The position numbers and the translations under genes were made by a program. Positions 1-6,075 of a stretch of DNA of 6,075 nucleotides are shown here, piece by piece (position 1 is the stretch's first letter; every line of letters starts with the position of its first letter). The DNA is from Candidatus Sphingobacterium stercoripullorum (GTDB lineage Bacteria > Bacteroidota > Bacteroidia > Sphingobacteriales > Sphingobacteriaceae): positions 1 through 6,075 of the forward strand of contig DXEZ01000182.1 in the NCBI GenBank assembly GCA_019114715.1. The letters are read 5' to 3'. The notes beneath the pieces are model-generated. The model saw only the letters and a program-made list of their open reading frames with translations, did not search any database and had not been told where the DNA came from.

Positions 1-796
1 AGTACGTAAAGGCACCAATCTCCGTATTCGCGTCAAACTTACTTTAAAGGAAATAGCAGAAGGCGTTGAGAAGAAAATCAAAGTCAATAAACTCGTTTCT
101 TGTAGTACCTGCTCGGGAAGTGGTGCTAAAGACAACTCGTCTTACCACAACTGTAGAACATGTGGTGGTAGTGGATCTGTGACGCGCGTTACTAACACTA
201 TTTTAGGGCAAATGCAAACCACCAGCACCTGTCCTTCCTGTAATGGAGAAGGGGTAGAAATTACTGCCAAATGTCCTTCTTGCGGTGGAGATGGATTGGT
301 TCGCGAAGACGAAACCATTGCTATCAACATTCCAGCAGGAGTCAGTGAGGGAATGCAGCTTTCCATGAGTGGCAAGGGTAATGCCGCCCCTAGGGGAGGT
401 ATCCCTGGAGATTTAATCATCTTAATTGATGAGATCCCGCACGAAACTCTAAAAAGAGACGGAAACAACGTTATTTACGATTTATATATCAGCTTCCCAC
501 AAGCAGCTTTAGGTACCTCGGTAGAAGTTCCAACGATTGATGGGAAAGCAAAAATTAAAATTGATGCCGGAACGCAAAGCGGTAAGATTCTACGTCTTAG
601 AAACAAAGGTATTCCAGAGGTAAACTCTTACCACAAAGGAGACCAGCTTATCTACGTGAACGTATGGACACCAAAATCGCTCACGCCGGAGGAAAAAACT
701 CTTATGGAGCAACTCGATACAGCGAGTAATTTCACACCAAAACCAGGTAAAGGAGAAAAGTCATTCTTTGAAAGAATAAAAGAATATTTCGAATAA
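1..796 (+). CDS. dnaJ: Chaperone protein DnaJ (Hsp40), 5'-truncated by the window edge
   Basis: This is the co-chaperone that delivers unfolded clients to DnaK and stimulates its ATPase in the cytoplasm. The open frame starts at base 2 and gives 264 residues before TAA at 794-796. The usual length is about 370-390, so the J domain (HPD motif) and the Gly/Phe linker lie outside the window. All four zinc-finger repeats are visible, numbered from base 2: CSTCSGSG (34-41), CRTCGGSG (51-58), CPSCNGEG (77-84) and CPSCGGDG (91-98). All eight zinc-binding cysteines are intact. The client-binding beta domains CTD I and II surround and follow the finger, with the typical GDLIILIDEIPHE (about 136-148) and GTQSGKILRLRNKGIP (about 190-205) stretches. 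The tail GEKSFFERIKEYFE is of the kind seen in Bacteroidota DnaJ. A GTG at 179 lies inside the zinc finger and is not the true start. The gene is closed by the hairpin at 822-853 and faces ispE convergently. Confidence 0.97.
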   Translation, partial: VRKGTNLRIRVKLTLKEIAEGVEKKIKVNKLVSCSTCSGSGAKDNSSYHNCRTCGGSGSVTRVTNTILGQMQTTSTCPSCNGEGVEITAKCPSCGGDGLVREDETIAINIPAGVSEGMQLSMSGKGNAAPRGGIPGDLIILIDEIPHETLKRDGNNVIYDLYISFPQAALGTSVEVPTIDGKAKIKIDAGTQSGKILRLRNKGIPEVNSYHKGDQLIYVNVWTPKSLTPEEKTLMEQLDTASNFTPKPGKGEKSFFERIKEYFE

Positions 797-821
797 TATA
801 TTTAAGTGTATTATAACTGGT

Positions 822-860
822 AAACCAGAGGTTGCTATTAAGGCCTCTGGTTTTATTTTT
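822..860 (+). terminator. Intrinsic terminator of dnaJ
   Basis: A perfect 10-bp stem is formed by AAACCAGAGG (822-831) and CCTCTGGTTT (844-853), with a 12-nt loop. It is followed on the + strand by a T-rich tract (851-862). It starts 26 nt after the dnaJ stop codon and ends just before the convergent ispE stop. On the - strand the same stem is not followed by a T run, so it should mainly serve dnaJ, although it may also slow transcription coming from ispE. Confidence 0.9.
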
Positions 861-862
861 TT

Positions 863-1672
863 CTATAAAAACCTACTGAGGTAAACCTGTCCGAATTCAT
901 GGAATAAAGATGTTTCTGGGGGTGTTTCAAATAGCCCATACACCACCGATCCTGCTCCAGTCATAGAAGCATATAAAGCACCTGCATCGTATAAAGATTG
1001 TTTGATTTCCCCGATCTTTGGGAACCTAGGCGTCAAGGCTATTTCAAAATCATTACTAATAGCTTCTCGCCACTCCTCTAGAGGTCTTTTAAGATCGTAC
1101 TCTAGACTTCTAGATTCTTGATCCAATCGTAGAGCTTGGTAAGCTTCACGAGTTGAGATAGCGAACTCAGGCTTCACTAACACTAACGTATAGGCTTTTA
1201 AGTCTAAAGGAAAAGGCGAAAGGTCCACCCCACGTCCTCTGGCCAATTGCGGCTGATTGTCGATAAAAAACGGACAATCAGAGCCTAACTGGCTAGCGTA
1301 TTTTTTTAGCGTATCGCCCTTTAATCCTAAGCCAAAAAGATCGGACAAGCCCTGGAGCATAAAACTAGCATTGGAAGAACCTCCTGCAAGCCCAGCACCC
1401 GACGGGATATTCTTAATAAGATAGCTATCTACTGGACCTATTTGCGGATAATCCTCTCTAAGTAGGTCTACAGCTTTAATGCATAAATTATCTGCATCAG
1501 GCAGTTCCATGCCCCAAACCTTAAAGCGGTCACCAGCAGTGCTGTGGTGAAGTTCTAGAACATCGTATAGCGCAATTGGCACTATCAGGCTCTCTATATT
1601 GTGGTATCCATCTGGCCGTTTATCCATCACATAAAGGCCGATGTTTATTTTTGCATTTGAGAAGATTACCAT
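863..1672 (-). CDS. ispE: 4-diphosphocytidyl-2-C-methyl-D-erythritol kinase (IspE)
   Basis: This cytoplasmic GHMP-family kinase phosphorylates 4-diphosphocytidyl-2-C-methyl-D-erythritol with ATP, the fourth step of the MEP pathway to isopentenyl diphosphate. At 269 residues it is close to the usual 260-290. Visible motifs are the N-terminal NAKINIGLYV (6-15), with the family's conserved lysine at K8; RPDGYHNIES (19-28), which fits the cytidine and substrate-binding region; the glycine-rich ATP loop PSGAGLAGGSSN (90-101); GSDCPFF (130-136), with the catalytic aspartate of the family at D132; and the C-terminal GHMP motif ASMTGAGS (235-242). No key residue is missing. The ATG at 1670-1672 puts K8 at the expected position, and an in-frame TAG lies 36 nt upstream. 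No good Shine-Dalgarno site or clear -7 box was found. The gene is convergent with dnaJ. It is separated by 188 bp from the membrane-protein gene upstream, so it is probably transcribed on its own. Confidence 0.96.
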   Translation of the reverse strand: MVIFSNAKINIGLYVMDKRPDGYHNIESLIVPIALYDVLELHHSTAGDRFKVWGMELPDADNLCIKAVDLLREDYPQIGPVDSYLIKNIPSGAGLAGGSSNASFMLQGLSDLFGLGLKGDTLKKYASQLGSDCPFFIDNQPQLARGRGVDLSPFPLDLKAYTLVLVKPEFAISTREAYQALRLDQESRSLEYDLKRPLEEWREAISNDFEIALTPRFPKIGEIKQSLYDAGALYASMTGAGSVVYGLFETPPETSLFHEFGQVYLSRFL

Positions 1673-1768
1673 GATGCAAAATAAGCTTATTTTACAGAAA
1701 AAGAAAGACTATAAAATCAAATTATTCTTTCCAAAATAGCCTTACCACTAAATACGTTTTAAGCCCCT

Positions 1769-1832
1769 CTAACAACTACAGTCTCTTGGACCTATTTAGG
1801 GACAAAGACTGTTAACTCTGAGAGCTAACAAC
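1769..1832. repeat. Intergenic inverted-repeat block flanked by 8-bp direct repeats
   Basis: Two overlapping dyads lie in the 188-bp gap between ispE and the membrane-protein gene. The larger pairs ACAGTCT (1778-1784) with AGACTGT (1806-1812), and continues inward with TTG (1786-1788) pairing CAA (1803-1805) after a one-base bulge. The smaller pairs GTTAACTC (1811-1818) with GAGCTAAC (1822-1829) over a 3-nt loop. Its one mismatch becomes a G-U pair in - strand RNA, so the RNA is more likely made from the - strand. The direct repeat CTAACAAC occurs at 1769-1776 and 1825-1832, around both dyads. Neither stem has a following T run, so this is not a standard intrinsic terminator. It could be the 3' end of the azurin operon transcript, an RNA structure in the ispE leader, or a short palindromic element. 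The pairing is seen directly; the role is unknown. Confidence 0.5.
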
Positions 1833-1860
1833 GGGATAAAATGTGTCCAATTATAAAAAA

Positions 1861-2290
1861 CTAGCTCCACAAAAACCAGGGAATCAAATAAGCAATTATC
1901 GCAAAGCCTAGCGTATAATACACCAACACTCGCTTATATTTAGCACTGGCTTGAATGGTACTTTTCACTTGCTTGTAACCTATAGTGATAAGCACAGCAG
2001 CTATAATCATTCCTACTGGATGCTCCGCCATATAAAAACGAGATATAGCATGTTTCATAGACTCCCCAGAGAAGCTATTTATCCCTAATGGAGATAAGAA
2101 ATAAAGCACTACCCCCACAAGAATCTGCAGATGAACAACAATTAATCCTATTAACGATAAGACTTTTGAAGCCCTTCCGAAGGGTTTTTTTAAGTATAAA
2201 TTGGACAAGCAGACTAAGAATAATAACTAACAATAGGAATAAAACCAGCATCCCTATTTGGTTATGTGAATTTTTTAAAAATATATACAT
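1861..2290 (-). pseudogene. Small four-helix membrane protein, 'cytochrome B'-like, with a frameshift
   Basis: The ATG at 2288-2290 opens a frame (MYIFLKNSHNQIGML...) that runs into a run of seven A (T in the + strand, 2185-2191), then changes character and stops at 2075. The next frame, open from about 2208 with only a TTG start, continues as LKKPFGRASKVL and ends at TAG 1861-1863. Dropping one A joins them exactly into 142 residues, with predicted helices near 10-32, 44-65, 90-105 and 120-140. This resembles a roughly 140-residue family common in Bacteroidota and often annotated as 'cytochrome B'. H53 (VVHLQ) and H90 (AEHPVG) are possible haem ligands, which is inference. An in-frame TAA directly upstream (2303-2305) fixes the start. 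The gene lies 15 bp after the azurin stop, so the two are probably co-transcribed. The break may be a real mutation, a sequencing error in the homopolymer, or, less likely, be corrected by slippage. As written, only a 71-residue product with one intact helix is made. Confidence 0.8.
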
Positions 2291-2305
2291 CTCGAATTCA
2301 GTTTA

Positions 2306-2818
2306 CTATTTAACAATGAATTTCCCCTTCATAATAGAGTAATGCCCCGGAAAAGAACAAATGAAATTATAAGTACCAACATCAGGCGCGCTAAAAACAA
2401 TTTCAGTTGATTCCCCTCCCCCCAGCATCTTTGTAAAAGCTAAAGTTAGTTCGGGGTCATCAATGATATATTCTTTCTCTCTCAGAGCCCTTTTGGCATA
2501 ATCTGCAATCGAAATCGAATTACTCAATAAAACAAAGTTATGCCCCATAGAAGCAATTGGCATCGTTCCTGTGTGAACCAACTTCAAGACAACAGCCTGC
2601 CCAGCGTACACCACAATTTCTTCTTTATCGAACTGCATCTTATCATTAGACTCAAGGGTTATATGTACAGTATCTAACCCAGAATGGTTTTCCTCCTGCA
2701 TGACGCTATCCTCTTCATAACTTTGCTGAGAACCGTTACCGCAAGAATGCATGGAAGCTAACAAGAGCCCTCCTAAAATTAGCCCCATTAAATAGTTGCA
2801 TTTTTCAATTATCTTCAT
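2306..2818 (-). CDS. Azurin-type blue copper protein, probable lipoprotein
   Basis: This is a type 1 copper electron-transfer protein of 170 residues. The N-terminus has Lys residues, a hydrophobic segment (about 9-22) and a cysteine at C26 followed by GNGS. This fits a lipoprotein signal, although the lipobox MHSC is a weak match. A polar linker (27-50) precedes the cupredoxin domain (about 50-170). The copper ligands follow azurin spacing: G92-H93 in MGHNFVL, then C154, H159 and M163 in CSFPGHYSIMKGK. The C-x4-H-x3-M spacing matches azurin and differs from pseudoazurin or plastocyanin. The mature protein would sit on a membrane surface facing the periplasm and pass single electrons between redox partners, or take part in copper or oxidative-stress responses; the partner is not shown here. 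An in-frame TAA at 2822-2824 fixes the ATG start at 2816-2818. It heads a likely two-gene operon with the membrane protein 15 bp downstream, and an AraC-type regulator gene lies upstream on the same strand. Confidence 0.93.
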   Translation of the reverse strand: MKIIEKCNYLMGLILGGLLLASMHSCGNGSQQSYEEDSVMQEENHSGLDTVHITLESNDKMQFDKEEIVVYAGQAVVLKLVHTGTMPIASMGHNFVLLSNSISIADYAKRALREKEYIIDDPELTLAFTKMLGGGESTEIVFSAPDVGTYNFICSFPGHYSIMKGKFIVK

Positions 2819-2828
2819 TTTTTAAAAC

Positions 2829-2873
2829 TTTAGGTAAAGTTAAATCGAAAAACAATTAAAAAACAGACCTAAA
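2829..2873 (-). promoter_or_regulatory. Candidate promoter and operator-like dyad upstream of the azurin gene
   Basis: The 71-bp gap between the araC stop and the azurin start is very AT-rich. On the - strand, TAACTTTA (2842-2835) matches seven of eight positions if the two free bases of the Bacteroidota -7 box TAnnTTTG are counted. TCTG lies 21 bp upstream (2867-2864) as a weak -33 element. A perfect 7-bp inverted repeat, TTTAGGT (2829-2835) and ACCTAAA (2867-2873), flanks both. It could be an operator for the neighbouring AraC protein. Short dyads arise easily in AT-rich DNA, so this is a weak call. Confidence 0.35.
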
Positions 2874-2889
2874 AAGGGTATTTATAGGA

Positions 2890-3786
2890 CTAATCAATCA
2901 TCACCTGGTAATTCCGAGGAGAAATTCCAGCATGCTTTTTGAAATACCTATTAAAATACGAGGGGTCTTCAAACCCTAAAGCTAGCGCAACCTCCTGAAT
3001 AGCTAATGTAGTTTGTCCCAACAAAACTTTAGCCTCTAGTATGCAAACCTCATCAATAAGATGAGATGCGGACTTACCAGTCTCTGTTTTTACCACCTTA
3101 TTTAAATGATTTGGAGAAATATGGATTAAATCTGCGTAAAAGCTCACGCTTCTGGACTCTTTAAAATACTTACTTACAAGCTGCTGAAAGCGTAGCAATA
3201 TAGGGTTCTCCCTACTTACTTGAGGCTTTTCACTTAACATGACTGTCGCCTCAGCTAAAAAGGTAGATAGGTACTGCTGAATTAAAAAATAGTTATTGGG
3301 CTGCGCATAGGATTCACGATATAAAAACAAGATTCGTCTCAATAGCCCCTCCAAAATCGAAACTTGTTCATTAGAGAGCGATAACACATTCTGGGATAAA
3401 ACACTGGTATGCCAAAACTTAAGACTTGGATTTCCTTTTAAAAAATCATCCGAAAAATGGCAGTAATATCCTGTTATATTTTCGGTTATATTTTCGGATG
3501 TAGTTATGCTGTCTTTAGGGGTGAATAGGAAGCTTTTACTCTCTAACTTAAAGGTGTTCAAGCCAACGGATTTATGCATAGCACCATTTATTACAAGCAC
3601 GAAATCGTTCACGGTTTTTTTATGCAAAGGGAGCGGCTTTTTCAGTTGAACTTCATCCTCTAAAAAGGAATGGATAAAAAACTCATCTATACGCGCATTA
3701 TTAAGTATACTCTTTTGCTTATTTTCTATGAAAGCTTCTCTAAATAACTTCGGCTCTAAAAGTGGAATATCTTTTTTATTCACCAT
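2890..3786 (-). CDS. AraC-family transcriptional regulator
   Basis: This is a 298-residue DNA-binding regulator with the usual two-part layout. The N-terminal part (about 30-125) looks like a cupin-type sensor domain: FVLVINGAMHKS (62-73), SFLFTPKDSITTSE (85-98) and GYYCHFSDDFL (106-116) follow the pattern of many Bacteroidota AraC proteins. A helical linker (about 140-190) probably mediates dimerisation. The C-terminal part (about 195-295) carries both helix-turn-helix units: SVSFYADLIHISPNHLNKVV (213-232) and IQEVALALGFEDPSYFNRYF (263-282), followed by the family signature KKHAGISPRNYQ. An in-frame TAA (3793-3795) just upstream fixes the ATG at 3784-3786. The azurin gene begins 71 bp downstream on the same strand, so it is a plausible target or co-transcribed partner. 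The ligand is unknown. A perfect 12-bp tandem duplication in the sensor region gives the sequence ENITENIT (99-106 region). The family call is firm; the azurin link is inference from position. Confidence 0.93.
   Translation of the reverse strand: MVNKKDIPLLEPKLFREAFIENKQKSILNNARIDEFFIHSFLEDEVQLKKPLPLHKKTVNDFVLVINGAMHKSVGLNTFKLESKSFLFTPKDSITTSENITENITGYYCHFSDDFLKGNPSLKFWHTSVLSQNVLSLSNEQVSILEGLLRRILFLYRESYAQPNNYFLIQQYLSTFLAEATVMLSEKPQVSRENPILLRFQQLVSKYFKESRSVSFYADLIHISPNHLNKVVKTETGKSASHLIDEVCILEAKVLLGQTTLAIQEVALALGFEDPSYFNRYFKKHAGISPRNYQVMID
3473..3496. repeat. 12-bp tandem duplication inside the araC-family gene
   Basis: GTTATATTTTCG occurs twice in perfect tandem (3473-3484 and 3485-3496). 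Its length is a multiple of three, so it keeps the reading frame and encodes ENIT twice near residues 99-106 of the sensor domain, just before the GYYCHF strand. It probably arose by replication slippage and lies in what looks like a surface loop. Confidence 0.85.
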
Positions 3787-3841
3787 GTTTTCTTAAGACT
3801 TCATCCAATTAAACTATCCTATAAACTCGGTATCTTAACTG

Positions 3842-3849
3842 CAAATATA
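3842..3849 (-). promoter_or_regulatory. Candidate -7 promoter box of the araC-family gene
   Basis: On the - strand TATATTTG is an exact match to the Bacteroidota -7 consensus TAnnTTTG, 55 bp upstream of the AraC start codon. No clear TTTG-type -33 element is seen about 19-21 bp further upstream (GCAAAG is the nearest), so only half of the promoter is supported. The rest of the 205-bp gap (3787-3991) holds this box, the terminator of the M16 gene at 3933-3968, and no coding region that I can support. Confidence 0.5.
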
Positions 3850-3932
3850 CCCTACTTTTATTTATTCTTTGCGGTATACTGGTAAGACCTCTATAAAAAG
3901 CATGGTAAATGTCTTTCTACTGCATGTAAAAC

Positions 3933-3968
3933 AAAAAAGGCATTGAAGGTTTCTTTCCTCCAATGCCT
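3933..3968 (-). terminator. Intrinsic terminator of the M16 peptidase-family gene
   Basis: Read on the - strand, AGGCATTGGAGG (3968-3957) pairs with CCTTCAATGCCT (3949-3938) as a 12-bp stem with one G-U pair and a 7-nt loop, followed by a T run (3938-3933). It lies 23 nt after the TAA of the gene at 3992. The mismatch on the + strand becomes a wobble pair only in - strand RNA, which agrees with its direction. It separates the M16 gene from the araC-azurin group. Confidence 0.93.
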
Positions 3969-3991
3969 GTCTTGTGTGCTTTATGTTTTTA

Positions 3992-6075
3992 TTAATTTTC
4001 CTTTTTATCGGGATGTAAAATAAACTGGAATAGCTTATCTTCATCTAAGTACTTCTTAGCAACATCTTTGATGGTTTCTGGAGTTACCCCCCTTACACGA
4101 TCCAGGTAGTTTAAGAATTTCGTAGGATCCTCTCCCATACGGAGTGCAGAAGTAATATTATTCAACCAAAATCCATTTTCTTCTTGCTGAACTTGGAATT
4201 GACGCTCGCGCTCAATTATAAACTTCTGAACATCCTCGGCATTCGGACCTTCCGTTTTCACTCTATTGATTTCCTTTTTGGTAAGCTCAATTAGCTTATC
4301 CACTTTTTCAGGTGAAGTACCAAAACCAATATTGAGGCTCAATCTCGGCTTAGGCTCTTTGGAGTATGAACCTTGTGCTCCTACACCATAAACACCGCCT
4401 TCTTCCTCACGTAGGATCTCAATAAGTTTAATAGATAGCACGCTCGATAAAGCGCTCACGTTAATATTATTCTTATCGTTATAATCGTAATCGGTATAAT
4501 AAGCGAGGTTCACATTGACCTTTTCTTCTTTACCTTTATATACGTCTTTATTAAATCCTTTATTTGGCTCGTAAAGACCTAAATCACGAGGCTCGTCTTT
4601 TCTATCAACAGTAGGAAGTGCTGCAAGATACTGCTCCAATAGAGGCTTGATCTCTTCCTCGTCGAAAGAACCTACAATAACAAAGGTGAAGTCCGAAGCA
4701 TCCGCAAAACGCTCTTTAAAAATTTCAAAGGCACGATCTTTATTGATTTGATCAACCTTCTCCAGTGACATTGGAGTACGTCTAATCGAATTATTATAAA
4801 GGGCCTCGGTAATTTCTTTACCAAATACATATTGCGGGTTGTTTCCTTGATTCGCTAAGTTACTGCGAGTAGAGGTGATGAAGCTTTGGAAGACATCGTC
4901 CTCGATCCTTGGCTCTGTAAAGTAACCGTAGATCATCTCAAAAGCAGTCTCTAATCCGTCTTTATCGCTATACCCGCTTAGGCTTTCATAACGCTCAGAA
5001 ATACTTGGCGACACGTTCACTCTTTTGTCTGCTAAGTACTTTTTAATTTCCACATTATTATACTGCCCTAAACCGCTGGAGTTTATTAATGAAGCAGCAT
5101 TGGAAGCCGAAAGGTAATCCTCATCGCTATAGAGCGAAGTACCACCTGGGCTAAAAGCAGAAATTACAATTTCATTGTTCTTATAGGTCGTAGGCTTGAG
5201 GTAGACCTTCACGCCGTTACTCAGAACGATTTCCGAAGTTTCAATACCGTCAATTTTACTTTCCTTCACTATTTTTCCTGCAACAGGCTGCGAGGCTAGC
5301 AGCGGAAGATCCGAAACATTATCCTCATATGCTGTTAACTGCTCTTTTTGGATTTCAGACACCCAAGCTAAAACCTCTTCCTCTTTAGGCATCTTATCTT
5401 TATCCCCCTCAGGACCTAAGAATAAGATATCTCTATTTTCATCTACGAAACTACTTAGGAAGGCTTTCTCCACCTCTTCTAAAGTGATGGTCGGAAGCAG
5501 CTGATTCATCAGCTCATACCTGTACTCATTACTTAGCGCTGGAGCGTCTTTCAAAAAGTGATTCAAATAGGAGTTCACGTAAGCATCCGATTTTTTCTTA
5601 TCTCTTTCGATGTAGGAAGTCTCGTTACTCTTTCTCATGCTTGCTATCGTGCGGTTCAGCTCACTCTCGGAAAACCCGAATTGCCTTACACGCTCAAGCT
5701 CCGTATAAATGGCTCTAAAGCCCTCCTCTATTGCTCCTGGTTTTGCAGCAAAGAACACAGAGAAGTTATCTAGGTTCGCTAGGAACCTACCCATTTCTAC
5801 ACCTCCACCTATAAACGGCGGATTGGAACTTTGCGATAATTCAGAAATACGGCTATTGATCATGCTAGTTAACACCGACTCGATTAACGACTGGCGGTAC
5901 TGACCAACAGTAGTTACCTTTTCATTGGGCATTTTTATAATAATCTGACCAATAGTCTGAGGCATCTCCTCATCGGTGACCACCATATACTGATTTTCAC
6001 CTTTCAGGTCCACCTTATATTCTGAGCGGACAGGAGGATTTTCAGGCATGCGCATATCCGAGAAAAGGCGTTCAA
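3992..6075 (-). CDS. M16 (pitrilysin/insulinase) family zinc peptidase, 5'-truncated by the window edge
   Basis: The frame is open from TAA at 3992-3994 to the window edge, giving 693 residues. The ATG at 6055 is internal, because ERLFSD precedes it in frame. Full Bacteroidota members are about 930-950 residues, so roughly 250 are missing. The missing part includes the expected HxxEH zinc site, so activity cannot be judged here. Residues numbered from M6055: the second M16 domain spans about 35-215; a linker (about 215-260) leads to the second half, where GVKVYLKPTTYKNNEIVISAF-like text (281-301) and PGGTSLYSDEDY (303-314) mark the third domain. That domain lacks HxxEH, as is usual for the non-catalytic half. 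The fourth domain has DFTFVIVGSFDEEEIKPLL (455-473), GGVYGVGAQGSYS (553-565) and the conserved C-terminal helices. Such proteins are usually exported to the periplasm or envelope and degrade peptides; the signal peptide would lie outside the window. The terminator at 3933-3968 ends the transcript. Confidence 0.93.
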   Translation of the reverse strand, partial: ERLFSDMRMPENPPVRSEYKVDLKGENQYMVVTDEEMPQTIGQIIIKMPNEKVTTVGQYRQSLIESVLTSMINSRISELSQSSNPPFIGGGVEMGRFLANLDNFSVFFAAKPGAIEEGFRAIYTELERVRQFGFSESELNRTIASMRKSNETSYIERDKKKSDAYVNSYLNHFLKDAPALSNEYRYELMNQLLPTITLEEVEKAFLSSFVDENRDILFLGPEGDKDKMPKEEEVLAWVSEIQKEQLTAYEDNVSDLPLLASQPVAGKIVKESKIDGIETSEIVLSNGVKVYLKPTTYKNNEIVISAFSPGGTSLYSDEDYLSASNAASLINSSGLGQYNNVEIKKYLADKRVNVSPSISERYESLSGYSDKDGLETAFEMIYGYFTEPRIEDDVFQSFITSTRSNLANQGNNPQYVFGKEITEALYNNSIRRTPMSLEKVDQINKDRAFEIFKERFADASDFTFVIVGSFDEEEIKPLLEQYLAALPTVDRKDEPRDLGLYEPNKGFNKDVYKGKEEKVNVNLAYYTDYDYNDKNNINVSALSSVLSIKLIEILREEEGGVYGVGAQGSYSKEPKPRLSLNIGFGTSPEKVDKLIELTKKEINRVKTEGPNAEDVQKFIIERERQFQVQQEENGFWLNNITSALRMGEDPTKFLNYLDRVRGVTPETIKDVAKKYLDEDKLFQFILHPDKKEN

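Noticed and set aside
142..468. 108-codon open frame on the - strand inside dnaJ
   Set aside because: It is antisense to the zinc-finger and CTD region of an unmistakable dnaJ. Its proline- and serine-rich translation has no domain character.
1769..1832. CTAACAAC direct repeats as a target-site duplication of a transposed element
   Set aside because: Only 48 bp lie between the copies, their ends are not terminal inverted repeats of each other, and no element coding capacity exists. It is kept only as a structural observation.
2185..2191. Programmed ribosomal frameshift site in the membrane-protein gene
   Set aside because: The shift needed is +1 (or -2), while A-rich slippery heptamers of the classic type give -1. 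No stimulatory structure was evident, so sequencing error or mutation is simpler.
1844..2207. 9-bp inverted match TGTCCAATT (1844-1852) and AATTGGACA (2199-2207), considered as mobile-element ends
   Set aside because: It encloses only most of the membrane-protein gene, has no transposase and no target duplication, and a 9-bp match is expected by chance at this scale.
2088..2342. 84-codon open frame on the + strand across the membrane-protein gene and azurin end
   Set aside because: It is antisense to two recognisable genes, with no family resemblance and no promoter or ribosome-binding evidence.
3862..4044. 60-codon open frame on the - strand starting inside the M16 gene
   Set aside because: It begins out of frame in the M16 C-terminus, runs through the terminator hairpin, and has a low-complexity Lys/Phe-rich translation. 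It is almost certainly a chance frame.
5558..5903. Two overlapping short open frames on the + strand
   Set aside because: Both are antisense to the well-supported M16 peptidase coding region and show no recognisable protein features.

Overview
The window looks like ordinary chromosomal DNA from a low-to-moderate GC member of the Bacteroidota, probably a flavobacterium-like or cytophaga-like organism. The protein signatures support this: a DnaJ ending in a GEKSFFERIKEYFE-like tail, a long M16 zinc-protease-like protein, an azurin lipoprotein and a small four-helix 'cytochrome B'-type membrane protein. Gene starts are preceded by A-rich DNA rather than clear Shine-Dalgarno sites, and one gene has a match to the Bacteroidota -7 box TAnnTTTG. 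The assignment rests on recognition of families, not on a database search.

Layout from left to right: (1) The 3' two-thirds of dnaJ on the + strand (1-796), closed by a strong intrinsic terminator (822-860). (2) ispE on the - strand (863-1672), convergent with dnaJ. (3) A 188-bp non-coding gap (1673-1860) holding two overlapping inverted repeats flanked by an 8-bp direct repeat. (4) A same-strand group on the - strand, read from right to left: an AraC-family regulator (3786-2890), an azurin-type blue copper lipoprotein (2818-2306), and a small membrane protein 15 bp further on (2290-1861) whose reading frame is broken at a run of seven A. (5) A 205-bp gap (3787-3991) with an araC promoter candidate and the terminator of the next gene. 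(6) The 3' part of a large M16 peptidase-family gene on the - strand (3992 to the window edge).

DnaJ (protein folding), IspE (isoprenoid precursor synthesis) and the M16 protein are housekeeping or common envelope functions with no evident link to each other. The part that reads as a functional unit is araC, azurin and the membrane protein: a possible regulated electron-transfer module with a lipid-anchored copper protein and a multi-helix partner. The most useful observation is the frameshift in that partner. Removing one A from the run joins two ORF pieces into a 142-residue protein of sensible family length. I saw no mobile element, CRISPR array, tRNA or rRNA, and no clear sign of an undescribed system.
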